DNA from: Alitta virens
Lineage: Eukaryota; Annelida; Polychaeta; Phyllodocida; Nereididae
Assembly: GCA_932294295.1 (NCBI GenBank)
Contig: OW028576.1
Coordinates: forward strand, 23,877,227 to 23,941,226
Direction of reading: 5' to 3'
DNA length: 64,000 nt
The first letter of the stretch is position 1; every line of letters starts with the position of its first letter. The position numbers and the translations under genes were made by a program. The notes beneath the pieces were generated by a model that saw only the letters and a program-made list of their open reading frames with translations, did no database searches and was not told the DNA's origin. This document shows positions 11,500-23,829 of the stretch, one piece after another.

Positions 11500-12470
11500 T
11501 GAATGATTTTAATAATTTGTTTTTTTTTGGTACCATTTTTTTTTTGTCATAATTTAATAAAGGCTAGGGTTTTTTTTTCTTCAGAGGGACATGTTGTGAT
11601 TGTATATGTTAACCTGTAAAATATATATTTGTTGAGTACATCTACAGGACTACTTTATTTCTGATAACTGCCTTGCACTTTGTTTTGTCTTATCAAACTC
11701 AAACATTGTCACAGTTGGCTGATTAAGTATCAACAAAAGTGGCAACTCACAGAGCAACAGTTGCATTTGACCATTTGGTCAAAAATGTTTGAACGCCATT
11801 GTACATACAGTTCACTATTTGTAGTTTAAAGCAAATTTTCATATTAGAGTGCTCATCACATACATTTTTCATTCAATACATTTTTTTTCCACACAGGGCA
11901 CTGCGTAATGCACACCACAGTTGCCATTAATGCCCACCTGTTTTTCTGCCATATTTTATCATAAATGACGACAAACATTTTGCGAGAAGTCATACTCAAA
12001 ACTTTTCCGCTGAAAAAGTAGCCCTTTGTGGCAATTAACTTAAAGTGAGCTATTATATTGTCCACTGTAATTTCTGCTGGTTCTCTGGACGGAACAGGCT
12101 TAAACCTTCAGCAAATGTGAAAAAAAAAAACACCTGTCTGAAAAAACATATTAAAAGTCCCCCAAAAATGCCCCTTATGGCAAAGCGGGAATTACAGATG
12201 GCATTCAAAATGGCTGCCTGTGTTCTGCCCAGGAGCTCTAGCATAAAAATTAAGGAAGATAAATGATTTGTGTTTGCTGTAAAACAAAATTTAAGGACTT
12301 AGAGATCACACTGAGCTGGAAATACTACAAATCTGCAGGGCCTAAAATAACCTGCAAGTACATGAGTAACTCTTTTTGAATTGTGGTATTTCAATGGGAA
12401 TAACATAGTGCCCTATAAAAAGAAGAAGTAAAATAATTGATTTGAATTGGATAGATATAGTATAGAAGAT
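11500..12470. other. no gene seen
   Basis: AT-rich sequence with short homopolymer runs and no supported gene. Confidence 0.4.
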
Positions 12471-12471
12471 T

Positions 12472-12775
12472 AGCGGCACAGTGGTCGGGTGGTAAGACAC
12501 TCGCCTGCTCCTCTGAAGGGCCCGAGATCAGTCCCAGGCTGGGCACCTTTCATGAGCATCATACCAGCCGGATATCGTTCGGACAAGATGTTAAATTGGC
12601 GGTCCCTTGTACTCGGTATCTATGCTGAAGTAAGGAAAAGACCCCACCCATGGGGTAAATGTGTCACATCGGTGGACTACTCTCTTTCACCTCTTCTGGT
12701 TTCTACCATCAAATATAGATAATTAATCTTAACCTAGAGAGCCTCTACAAAGCCCACTCAGGTGCTGATGAGGCG
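12472..12775 (+). mobile_element. tRNA-derived SINE, near full length
   Basis: The A-box-like GTGGTCGGGTGGTAAGAC and a B-box-like GAGATCAGTCCC are followed by the family body (GGGTAAATGTGTCACAT, GGTGGACTACTC). The copy ends in a CA microsatellite. It is related to copies at 34.80, 40.83, 56.35 and 57.67 kb. Confidence 0.75.
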
Positions 12776-12778
12776 TTA

Positions 12779-12912
12779 AACACACACACACGTGCACACA
12801 CACACACGCACGCATGCACGCACACGCGCACACACACATGCACAAGCACACACATGCACACACACACGCACGCATGCATGCACACACGCACACACACGCA
12901 CACACACGCACA
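12779..12912. repeat. CA/CG dinucleotide microsatellite
   Basis: An impure ACACACGC run that serves as the tail of the SINE before it. Confidence 0.95.
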
Positions 12913-13609
12913 CTTTCTATTTATCTATCTAAAAAAAAACCTCCTATGAAACGTCATGATCTATATCTGACTGTAGAATAATGATGCCAACGCTCATCAC
13001 TGGGTGAAAAAAAACGAATGCAGTACAAACAAATAAAAAGATTATAACTTTTTTATTGTAGAGATGAAAATCATATACAGTAATTTTTCGAGAATATATG
13101 AATGCCTTTGATATTGCCAAGTTTACAAAAAAATTAAAAAGGTATGTTATCAGATTATATTTTGTATCTATCCACTTTCTATGATTATTACAAGCCATAC
13201 AGTTCAGTTGTGGATATGAATTTCAAACAGTTGCACTGATAAATATTTATCAAAAGGATTGATGAATAAAATAAAAGCATAGCACAAGTACCTAACTTAT
13301 AATTATTAACAATCAACTTGAAAGAAATGACATAAACAATGACATTTGATGAATTATACAGTGTTGTATGGGTTTCACAAACAAATAAAACAATCCTTAA
13401 TACTACACTCAGTATATACTTCTAAGCACAGTGCTTTTTATGGAGGGTGAAAATGTGCGTTTCATGTCAGTTATTGATAAATTTTGAGCGAAAAAGCAAG
13501 TGGACATATATTTTGAATCCTACTATAATCAATACTATTATAAGCTGAAGATATGTGCGTGCAGGGCACCTAGCCTGTATCATCTTATCCCTTGGGTGGT
13601 TTCTATCCA

Positions 13610-16532
13610 TCACCTGCATGTGGACTCATTCATAATATGATATCGAGACTGAAATCTGTGGCGAATCTTGAACACAAGACACACTATAATTACTACTAAA
13701 GCAGCAGGAACTACTGCAGCCAGCACAAGATAAGTATCTCTTCTCGTAAAGAAGCATTTGATGGTCATCTCAATGGTGTTTATGTCAGCGATCTTATTAC
13801 CGTCTGCACATTTTGTGGCATCGTTCCTAGCGATCTGCACTTTAGTCGTTTGGAACCATTTGATAAACGATAAAGACTGGCAGCTGCAATCAAAGTTATT
13901 TCCAGATATATCCATATCCACTTTGTGTTTACTCGCAAGTACATCCATTGATTGCATGAAAGCTTTGCTTAACGAAGTAATTAAGTTTTGCGAAATGTTT
14001 ATCGATTTGATTGCAGGTGATCCAGTGAAATTAAAGTCCAATGTGGTCAAGTGATTTCTATTCAATCTTACCCCTTGCAATAAAGGTAAATTTTGAAATG
14101 CACTGGGCTGAATGTAGCTAATCTTGTTGTCATCAACAGCAATATATTTGAGTTTCGTCATCAGCTGAAATGGAGACCATTTTGCTTTACTCGCTCCGAT
14201 GTTTTGCAGGTTATTCCCACTTAACAACAGTTTCTGTAAACTGGTATAGTTGAGTGGCTTTCTTTCCAGGTCATTAAAGCCACAGTTGCTAGCATCAATA
14301 ATTTGTAAATTGGTCATGTTTCTCCATGTTCGGAATCGCCCAAAGAAACCTGAATTTGAGAAGCTTGCTAGTAATATTTGATTAGAGGGATTTGGCTGTA
14401 TTTGGAAGATATTTACTAGTCCAAATGTGAAGAAGTCAAAATAAAAATAATGGAGCGACAAAGGCAGATTTCTTAAAAAAAACTTGCCCTCCGTAGCCGG
14501 ACCATCTAGACTGAAATTGGCATTTTCCGGAGCAATAGGTGGGAACACATCTTCTGGCGGTTTGCGAAAGAACAGATCGGGTTCATCATGAATATTATCT
14601 GGATAACAGTACTGGTTATAAAATTTATTTTCATTATATCCTGTACCTCCAAAGTGACTGAAATCAACTGTCTCAATTTTAGTCTTGTTGACGAATTCAA
14701 TCAGTTGCTTCTTGGCCTTGTGGCTATAACTTACAAATACCATATTTCCTGGTATTCCAAGATACCTTAATTCCGGCATATTCATAAAGAAATCGAAGCT
14801 TTTAATGGTTAGATGTACACTGTTCATGAATCGAGCTGAAAATTTCCGTAAATTTTCCCAAGAATATGAATAGTTGTACTTTGATAACTCGGTGCTTAAT
14901 TCTCCTGCTCCAGTTCTGTCTAAGATCAACGTTTGTAGTGACGGTCGTGATAATTTGTTAACAGCTTCATTGATATCCCCGAAAGGTACATTCTTATTGC
15001 AGGCAAAATTCAAGTATCTTAATTTCTTCAGTGGGACAAGAGCAGACAGACAAACCTTCTTGATGCCAGAATTTCTGACTGATAACATTTCTAAAGACAC
15101 ATTTGACAATGTTTTGAATGCGCTACATCCTAAATTGCCTCCGTCATTGTTTGGACTCTCCGAGCCAAGTATCATAAGGTATTTGAGATTACTCAGGTCA
15201 CCAAACACTGGTCCAAGGTCAACGTTTTTCACAAATGGTAATGAAATCTTCTCTAGTTCTTTTAAGGGCTTTAGGGATTTATCTGGAAAACTTCTGATTG
15301 GTTTCTTGCAATGATTGTGCACCAGCTGTAGAATTTTCAGATGCGGTGTATCCTTGAATATACCGCCAAGATTGGCATCGTCTATGCATAATAGGTTTTT
15401 TCTCAAGTCAAGCTCTTTTAGACTTCTCAATCCCAGTAATGCATTAATACTCACGTGCCTGATTTGATTATTGTTCAGATACAAGTACACCAACTTCGAT
15501 AAACTTGAAAATACATTGTCTTTGATTAATGTCAAGTTGTTATCTGCCAAATCAAGGGTAGTCACTTCTGTTGGAATTCCCTGTGGTACCTCTGTCAATC
15601 CACATCCTCGGCATGAATATGTTGTGCAATTTGTGTCAAATTTACAGCAGGTGTCAGCACTTCTTGTGTCCCCCTGGTGAAATGCACACAGAATGTGCAG
15701 CAGCAACAGCCAGTAAGCCAGTTTTTCTACATTGAAAAGAGAAAAGAAAAAGACGTTTACTCAACATTCTACAAAAGGATTAAGCATCCAGTTCATTGTG
15801 CCAATGTACTTTTAAAAATACCTTTGAACGAGATTACTATTGGATGATACTTTTTCTGTGTTTGTTTTAGGAAGCTTTACAATGAAATGGATCATTATTT
15901 TACCGAAAACATGGCACACACAGTTCAACTTCGTGAAAGAGGCTGATTTAAACATCATACATCTTATTCTGGGGCTGGTATACTCTATCTTATCTCCAGA
16001 TAGCTTTGCATGGATGGATTAGCCTTACTGTATTCTAATCCCAATTATGTTAGTTAGCTGGGCGTACCTTGTCAGGAAGTGCTAAGACAGCTACGAAGCA
16101 ACTAAGAACCACTAAGTTATGCATACGTTTATCTGGGTAGAGCTACGATTTACTAAGATTATATACAATGTCCAATAGCTGATCATAGCAAAATCGTAGC
16201 AGTTTGCAACCCCTCGTCATTTCAAGCTCGGCTGCGTACCAGGGTGACCAAATGCAATTTACGATATCCTACGACCTCCTACGATGAGCTACGATGAACC
16301 TACGAACTCATAACTATAAACACTCAAGGACCTCTGTACGATTCGTACAGGTTCCCTATGATGAATCACGATGCTTCCCGATCATAAAGCCAACTTCCGA
16401 CGATGCCTGACAAATCCGTTAATTGTGATAGATGGTCGTCAAAATCAAGAAGGTGTGAACTTTAATATATGAATATAGATAAAACTTTATGTTTCTATAC
16501 ATTTTATTATTTCTACAGCACTTACCAATCAT
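13610..16532 (-). CDS. Toll-like receptor ectodomain without TIR domain
   Basis: Two coding exons on the minus strand. The start exon (16526-16592) ends ATGATTG before a GTAAGT donor. The large exon runs from 15726, after the acceptor TTTTCAATGTAG, to the stop at 13610. The phases join exactly, giving MIEKLAYWLLLLHILCAF as a signal peptide. The mature part has a Cys-rich LRR N-cap (CCKFDTNCTTYSCRGCGL), many leucine-rich repeats, a C-cap (DCSCQSLSFIKWF...KC...KC) and one membrane span (LVLAAVVPAALVVIIVCLVF). It then ends after a short basic tail, where its neighbour at 21-23 kb continues into TIR. A consensus donor, CAG|GTGATG, sits at the last codons (13613-13612), so a separate 3' exon is possible, but I find no TIR on this strand down to base 1. 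TLRs bind microbial ligands outside the cell and signal through TIR. This copy could be a decoy or a broken gene. Confidence 0.85.
16060..16440. repeat. cluster of TACGA/TCGTA motifs
   Basis: GCTACGA, CCTACGA, TACGATG and reverse copies (AATCGTAGC) recur many times within 380 bases, in the intron of the TIR-less TLR. The density of CpG is unusual for this window. The ends do not form clear inverted repeats. Confidence 0.4.
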
Positions 16533-16592
16533 ATTGAATGAGGGATCCTCCTTGGCATACTACAGGAATTTCTGAATTGGATTTTCTGTCGT
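16526..16592 (-). other. TLR start exon (5' UTR plus ATG)
   Basis: The exon is bounded by CTGTTTATTTCAG and GTAAGTGC on the minus strand. It holds the ATG at 16532-16530 and ends in codon phase 1, matching the large exon. A homologous exon lies at 26199 for the second TLR. Confidence 0.7.
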
Positions 16593-16804
16593 CTGAAATA
16601 AACAGAAAAATCATTAAATTGCATTTTTTACATTACGTAGAATAATGACATGTCTACTTTCAACTGTGATGTATGTAAAACTGCTAGAAATCCCACCCTC
16701 CAACAGTATTTTTCAATTGCTTAATACTAACGCTCTGAAGCTTAATCAGTTATATAACATGATATAATAGGCAGATGTACAAGGTTATGGTGAGATGATA
16801 AACT

Positions 16805-16870
16805 TTGGAGTCCACACCATGTTACAATTTACCCCCACGGGTGGGGTATTTTACATGCCTCAGTGTAGAC
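16805..16870 (-). mobile_element. SINE fragment
   Basis: Reading the minus strand gives the SINE body motif GTAAATTGTAACATGGTGTG followed by GACTCC. The tRNA-like head is missing. Confidence 0.5.
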
Positions 16871-17282
16871 ACGGATATACAAGGTGTCTGGCTGTGTTCT
16901 AATTGTGGACATGGGTTTTCTTAGATACATGATCATGCCACAAAGACTGTTATTCATTGAACTAGCCAACTGCATACATATTTTATATACCAGGAAGTAT
17001 GTGTAGTAAAATTTTGCAAAGAGCTGAATAAATAAATCGTTGTCATAAAGTTCCCATTTATTCATAGTCAAACCTCTGTTAAGCATTCACCTAAGGAAAT
17101 ACATTCATGTGGCTGTTTACGTCCTTTGAATAGGGTAAAATATAATGAAATTCTGTGTGTGGGAGTTGGAAGAGGCTACAGAGAAGATTTATGATTTTAG
17201 TTTACTGTCAAACCTCATTGTGTTCATTTGAATTACTGCAAAATCCCACATCAAAGCCATTTGGATAGTCTTTTGTATAATG

Positions 17283-17337
17283 ACATGGCTAGTTTTGCTA
17301 CAGGTCCGAGGTTTGATTCCCGGTCTGGTCACTCTTT
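17283..17337 (+). mobile_element. tRNA-like SINE head fragment
   Basis: GAGGTTTGATTCCCGGTCTG resembles a tRNA B-box and T-arm. The body motif of the family does not follow. The Harbinger MITE begins immediately afterwards. Confidence 0.35.
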
Positions 17338-17340
17338 GTA

Positions 17341-18064
17341 AAGCCCCCTTCACACATAGCCGGATCAGACGCCGGATTTTTCCGGAGTATAACTCCGGCA
17401 AACTCCGGGTTATAGCGTGTAGACCTCGTGTTTATTTCTGGCATAGCCGGATCAGACGCCGGATTTTTCCGGAGTATAACTCTGGCAAACTCCGGGTTAT
17501 AGCGTGTAGACCTCGTGTTTATTTCTGGCATTGTCTGGGGTGATTCGGGAACACCGTGAGACTCCGGGGAAAAAACTAAACATGTTCAATTTTTCATGCC
17601 GGAGGTCCCAGAGTAATTTAATCCGTGTTGATTCATGTTGATCCGTGTTGATCTGTGTAGACTCCCAGTAGACTCCGCCGATCTCCGGGAATCTCCGGGA
17701 ATCTCCGTATTGACTCTCGAATACTTTGTGGTATCTCCGGCTACGTCCGGCATCAACCGGGCATGAATATTTTGCTGCCATTAACGCCAGAAAGTACAAG
17801 GACCAACAGGGTTCCACACAAATGAACACGGTGTAAAGACCGGTTATATCCGCGAAGGCACCGTGTAAAATCCGGTTCACTCCGCACTCTTCCGGGACAG
17901 TCGTATTGCTTCTTGTTGACATCGTATTGCCATCGTGTACACATCGCCGAACATTTACTTTTTGTTGACATTTTCAGCTCTTTGATCCCGAAACCCCCCG
18001 GAGTGAAACATTTTTTACTCTGGGACACTCTGGCGTCTGATCCCGCTATGTGTGAAGGGGCCTT
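17341..18064. mobile_element. PIF/Harbinger-type MITE, 724 bases
   Basis: The terminal inverted repeats are AAGCCCCCTTCACACATAGC... (17341-17369) and its reverse complement at 18036-18064, differing at two of 29 positions. The interior is GC-rich with many CCGGA motifs and carries two copies of an 87-base block (17356-17442 and 17443-17529). No transposase is encoded. The same end sequence occurs at 63044 and, in reverse, at 31966-31984 next to Harbinger transposase remnants, so those elements probably mobilised it. The 3-base target duplication is not clear. Confidence 0.85.
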
Positions 18065-18230
18065 GAGCTGTATCCAAGCTGGATGTCGGTTGCATAATAA
18101 TAATATCACAGATATAACCAGTTGATATTGTTATATATTTACGTGTCACGGGGCACATCAATAAGGGTATGACTCATAAGAATTCTTACTGAGTGTACTT
18201 TTAATATGAGTCTGTATAATCCCACATCTT

Positions 18231-18476
18231 GTGATGGGGAAGAATATTAGATACGTGTGCCATTTGTATGATATTAAGATGAGTGATCTCTATTTGATGG
18301 ATTATAACTATCTGAAGAGCTGTTTGTTAAAGAAATATTACAATAATATAAATCAAGAGGATGTGGGAATGCAGATCAATGAACTTGTTTTTATTAGAGA
18401 TAGGTTGGAAATTGACGAATGGAATTTTAATAAACAAGAGGTAGTGTCCTTTATAGATTTTCTTTGCAGCAATTGA
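18231..18476 (+). CDS. short ORF with poly(A)-like tail, possible LINE 3' end
   Basis: An 81-codon frame (MMGKNIRYVCHLYDIKMSDL...) is followed about 125 bases later by GAATAAAG and a run of A residues (18600-18618). The YVCHLYDIKMS stretch faintly resembles the Cys/His-Tyr region at the C-terminus of LINE reverse transcriptases (the C-P-x-Y type). This layout fits a 5'-truncated retroposed copy. I cannot name the family, and chance coding is possible. Confidence 0.35.
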   Translation: MMGKNIRYVCHLYDIKMSDLYLMDYNYLKSCLLKKYYNNINQEDVGMQINELVFIRDRLEIDEWNFNKQEVVSFIDFLCSN

Positions 18477-19049
18477 TATATTGTACGGAGGCAGTGCTAT
18501 AGTATATGCAGGGTGATTTTATTTAACTTCTATATTTTTTGTTAATTTACACTGTTTTTATTAAAACATTTTTGTTTATACTGTGACTGTTCTTTTGAAC
18601 GAATAAAGAAAAAAAAATAATGTTAATTGATGGGGTTTTCTATACTGTGGCAAGTATAAGACTCCACCATGAATGAAATGTCATATCCCGTTGAAATCTA
18701 TTCTTTATTTCCCCATTAAATTTTATTTACTACTGAGGTTGTTGTATAACATTGTATTGCCTTAAATCTTAGATTTGATCGTATGTATATGTTCTTCCTG
18801 TTCATCCCGTGCAAACAGGGTTATTAAAAAAACTTTGGCAGTTTCGGTTTCACAACCTTTCAGTGATATATTTTTTCTTTTTTAAGATCACTCGTGTGTA
18901 AACTATTTGGTGCATGTTAGTGACATGAGAAAAAAAACAATAAAAAAAAACACAAAAACAACTAAAACAGCAACACTTGTATTGCAATGATTACAAAACA
19001 AAAATATATCATTGAAACTTGCCATTATGATCACCTTTGGTACAAAATT

Positions 19050-19650
19050 TGCTGTCTTTGTGGTGAGGTGGTCTTAATGGTGAGGTGGTCTTAGTGATGA
19101 GGTGGTCATATTTGAGATGTAAATGGATTAGATTAACAGTGACCTAATTCCTATTATAAGCATGGTGCAACTTTTGGTGGTCTTAAATTAGAGCAAGGTG
19201 GTCTTAATAGAGAGTAATAACACATTTACATTGGAAAGATAACATTTTTTTTCAATATTGAGTAGTCTTAATGGCGAGTTGGCCTAATAGTGAGCTGCTC
19301 TTATGGGTGAGGTGTTATGATGGAGGCTCAAGATTGAAAACTGATCAGAATATTTAATCAGTATATTCTAAAATATGCATGGTGTTGTGGCCTCAAAAGA
19401 TTGAAGCTTTATGTCCTGTATTTCTGCATCTAATTAGGACAGGCAGGGAACATTACAATGAGATGATGGATGAAACAGCCATCCAACTTAGGCTCAACCG
19501 GGAATTGATCTCAGGACCCAGGGGTTGGAAGCCTAGCGCACTACCACTGAGCCAGGCCCATACACCCCCCCCCCCCACCCGCCAAAGTTAAGTGGTCTTT
19601 GTCTTAATTGCTAGACGGTTCCAATGTTTGGTATGTCTTCATGATGAGGT
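19050..19650. repeat. degenerate GAGGTGGTCTTAAT repeat
   Basis: Variants of GTGAGGTGGTCTTAATG recur at irregular spacing of 15-60 bases from 19052 onward, interrupted by an inverted SINE. It is probably an old minisatellite. Confidence 0.6.
19435..19562 (-). mobile_element. tRNA-derived SINE, minus strand
   Basis: On the minus strand, TGGCTCAGTGGTAGTGCGCT is a good A box and GAGATCAATTCCCGGTTGAG a B box, 20-25 bases apart. The body differs from the GGGTAAATGTGTAACATG family, so this is a second SINE type. Confidence 0.65.
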
Positions 19651-19659
19651 ATTCCTAAT

Positions 19660-21180
19660 TGTGAATTGTTCTCAAAAGCAAAGGCATAAATCATTCCAAA
19701 TCGTATCAACTTTGGCTCGACGTCGGCAATGTTAATTTATGATGCTAGTCCGATTTAGAATGCTATGTGTAAAGGTAGTCTTTGAAAAATATCCCATCGC
19801 CATGTTTAACCCAACAAAAAAAACTGAGACCAAGCAAAATGAATTACGATATCGATTACTTTATATTGACATCAGGTTATAGTTTTATATTATGCAAGAT
19901 AACTTGCCACGATGACATTGGGCCAACATCGTGATGACCTGCTAAGCCATCTGAATTTGTATACGATTTCCTCAAATTTGGAAAATAAATTTACTTACCA
20001 GATGTTCGCTGAGCTAATGCCTGTAATACTCCGAGCTCCGTATAAACAGAGTACAATGATATCGTACAGAGTGGTTTTCTTTCATGGGATACTTCCTCAT
20101 TGCTTTTTAGGGAATTTTAAATGATGTATTTTGAAAGGTGACACAAAAAATAAATATGATTAAACTCTGTAAAAAGCACTAGATACATTTCAAGCTAATG
20201 CGACCACACAATTTTAGGAACAAGAGTGGCCATGTTCTGATCATTTCTTCCACTAGGTTGTATCAAAATAGCCAAATTCCCACTGACATTTTTGACATTT
20301 GGACTCCGTCTAGCTATGGCTGACTGCTCTGCCCCCATCGTATTTTTGATGAACAATTTTGTGCTAACTTCACCTAATATGTCAACCTCTACCCTTAATA
20401 TTTCGAACGCAAAGGAAAGAAAACCTTTTAGTCAAGCAAGCAAGGCCTGAACGCGGTTCTTAGTACCTCTACATTGCCAGGCCCCTGACTGAGCTGTTAG
20501 GTAAAGCAATGAGGAAGTCTTTTTTTTGTCAAAAACAGAAAATACTACATCGTATCAGTGGGCCTTGATCAAACAGTGCCTTGCCACCTTATTGTAACAG
20601 CATGCTGCAATAAACACAATGCCATCTTTTTTCTGACAAAGTATAACACAAATCCTGCATTAGGCAAAGATATTTATTTATTTATTTTTCCGAAAATATA
20701 ACAAGATAAAATATTAGTATATATGTATATAGCAGCAGCAAAACAAAAACAAAAAACGAAAAAGAAAAACCAATTAGACATTCAGAAAATATGCTTACAA
20801 GAATTATTAAAATAATAACTGAAGATTATATAAGGGAACATTTGAAATTAGATTATAATATTTCTAATAAGATATGCAATAATTCGTAATACATCAATGT
20901 GAAATAAAATAAAATTGATAATCAATCATACAATGCTTAGATGAGCAGAAGTATATGCACATTAAAATTTTTATATTGAAATGTATATCCATACAAACAT
21001 AGCTATGTGGAACATTCTGGGCTACGATTTGTTTGCCAGAGTGCATAATTAGGTAATATTATTACTACTAAACTGAATCATGGAGTTACCAATTAAGTAG
21101 GTCATTATAAACAAATGGTTACGAATATGTGACTCTACATGACCCATATTGGTAGAAGAAACCTGATGCTACCATGCAGA
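19660..21180. other. no gene seen
   Basis: AT-rich DNA with scattered short frames. I see nothing I can support between the repeats and the TLR 3' end. Confidence 0.4.
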
Positions 21181-23829
21181 ATCTACATCATAACATGATC
21201 AGGATCGGGGATTTCATTATTGGCATTTGCTTGAATAAAGCTTTTCAGTTTGTCCCAGCACACTTGTCTTTCCAAATCAAATTCTCCGTATTCAATATGA
21301 TTATAGAATTTTGTGATTCTACTGATGTAACGATGCTCATTTGGATCAACTTGGTCTTTGTACAAGAAAAGAACGGATTGCTCTCCTTTAGCTAGGATCA
21401 TTTCAAGCTCCCAGAGACAAATGCCATCTTCACAGAAGTTAGGTGAAATTATGCTCATACAGGCAGTGGCAGCATTTAAAGAAGCAACTGATGATGTCTT
21501 ATGGTCTCCCATGTCAATGTCACGTCTGCGTGAAAAAGTCGAGTAACCCCACTGGTCTTCCAGTCTTGGTACAACTTCTTCATAAAGCCAGTCTGTATCT
21601 TCATCTGCACAGGAGATGTATACATCAATTGCATTACCCTGACACAGTTGGTCCAAGCTCACACTTCCACTAGTGCCGTTTTTCTGACCCAGTAAATAGT
21701 CCTTCATAATGTAGTATCGGAATTGGATTTTCCAGCGTTTCTTGTACATAAGTCCCAGGGCAATGACTACGAAAGCAGTAGGAATTACTGTAGCAAGGAC
21801 AACTGTAAGATGGGTTCTTGCCAAAAAACATTTGATGGTCATCTCAGTTATGTTTATGTCAAAAATATTGTTACCATCTGCACACTTTACGGAATTGTGG
21901 CTTTTGATATGCACATCAGTAGTTTGTATCCTTTTGACAAACAAAAGCGAACGGCAACTGCAATCCAATGTATTTCCAGATATATCCAAATCCACATTGT
22001 GTTTACTTGCAAGTACATCCATTGATTGCATAAAGACCTCACTAACAAAAGTAATTAGATTTTGTGAAATATTTATTATTTTGATTGGTGATCCGGTAAA
22101 GTCAAGGTTCAAAGTGGTCAAACGGTTTTTATCCAGTTTTAACTCTTGTAATAGAGATACATTTTGGAATACATTTGACTGAATGTGGCTGATCTTGTTG
22201 TCATCAAGAGCAATATATTTGAGTTGCCTCATGAGAAAAAATGGGGACCATTTTTGCTCTACTTGTGCCAATGTTTTTCAGGTTGTTCCCAGTTAATAAC
22301 AGTTTCTGTAAACTTGTATAGTTAAGAGGCCTAATTGCCAGTTGAGTAAAACCACAATTGGTCGCGTCAAGAATCTGTAAATTTCTCATGTTCTTTATTG
22401 TTCTAAATTTTCCAAAGAAATTTGAGTTTGCAATACTTATAACAAGTAACTGATTCAGCGGATTAAAATTGAACTTGAATATATACATCATCCCATTTGA
22501 AAAGTGGTCAAATTAAAAATAACGGAATGATAGAGGTAGATTACGATAAAAAAATTGACCTCCTGTTGTTGGTGCATCTAAATCAAAATGATTTGCTTTT
22601 GGAGCAATCGGTGGGAAAATATCATCTGGTGGTTTGTGGAAAAATAGATCAGGTTCATCATAAATGTTGTCTGGAATACAATACTGGTTGTAAAAGTCTT
22701 TTTCACTGTATCCTGTACCTCAAAAATGGCCAATGTCGATGGTCTCCAATTTAGTTTTGTTGATTAATTCAATCAGTTTCATTTTCTCATCCTCTCTATA
22801 ATTCACCCACAACATATTTGCTGGAAATCCAACATATCTAATTTCTGGAAAATGATCAAGGAAATGATAACTCCCCAAATTCAAACGTGCTGTGTTGAGA
22901 AATCGTGCTGACAGTTTCTGCAGTTTATTCCAAGAAGTAGAATATTTGTACTTGGATAAATCAGTTTCATTTTCTTCAGCACCTGTTCTATCCCCAATCA
23001 ATATCTGAAGTGTAGACTCTGGCAAGTTATTAACAGCTTCATTGATATAACCATATAGTAAATTGTTATTACATGCAAAATTCAGGTACTTTAATTCCTT
23101 CAGTGGCTGAAGAGCAGATGGACAAATATTTGTAATGCCAGAATTTCTGAGGGATAACATTTTCAGAGACACATTTGCCAATGTCTTAAAAGTGTTACAG
23201 CCCAAAGTACCTCCATCAGTATTAAGACTGTCAGAGCCAAGAATCATCAAATAGTTCAGATTGTACAGTTCCCCAAAAACTGGGCCAAGATCGGCATATT
23301 TGACAAATTGCATGGAAAGCTGCTGTAAACTTTTTAATGGTTGAAATGCTTCATCTGGATAACTTTGAATAAAATTCTTGCATTCATTATTCACTAATTG
23401 TAGAGTTTTAAGATGTGGTGTGGCGTTAAATATCCCATTGAAATTGGAGTCATTGATACATAACTTGTTTCTTCTCAAATCCAACTCTTCAAGCTTATTC
23501 AGTCCCCTGAGTGCATTTCGACTTATGTGGCTGATTCGATTGTTGTTCAGGTACAGGATCATCAACTTTGTTAAGTTCGAAAACACTTTTTCTCTGAGTG
23601 ATTTTAAGTTGTTCTGGCCTAAATCAAGGGTAGTCACCACATCATGAATTCCCTGAGGGATATCTGTCAATCCACACCCTCGACAACTGTATATTGTATG
23701 ATTTGTGTCATATTTACAGCAGGTGTCAGCACTTGTGTTGCCCTGGTGGATTCCACTCAAAATGTAAAGAAGCAACAGCCAAACTGCCAGTTTTCCGGTG
23801 GTTACAAAGATACAAAATAATTTTTTTTT

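Noticed and set aside
12729..12911. Cys/Val-rich frame on the minus strand
   Set aside because: It is a translation of the CA microsatellite.
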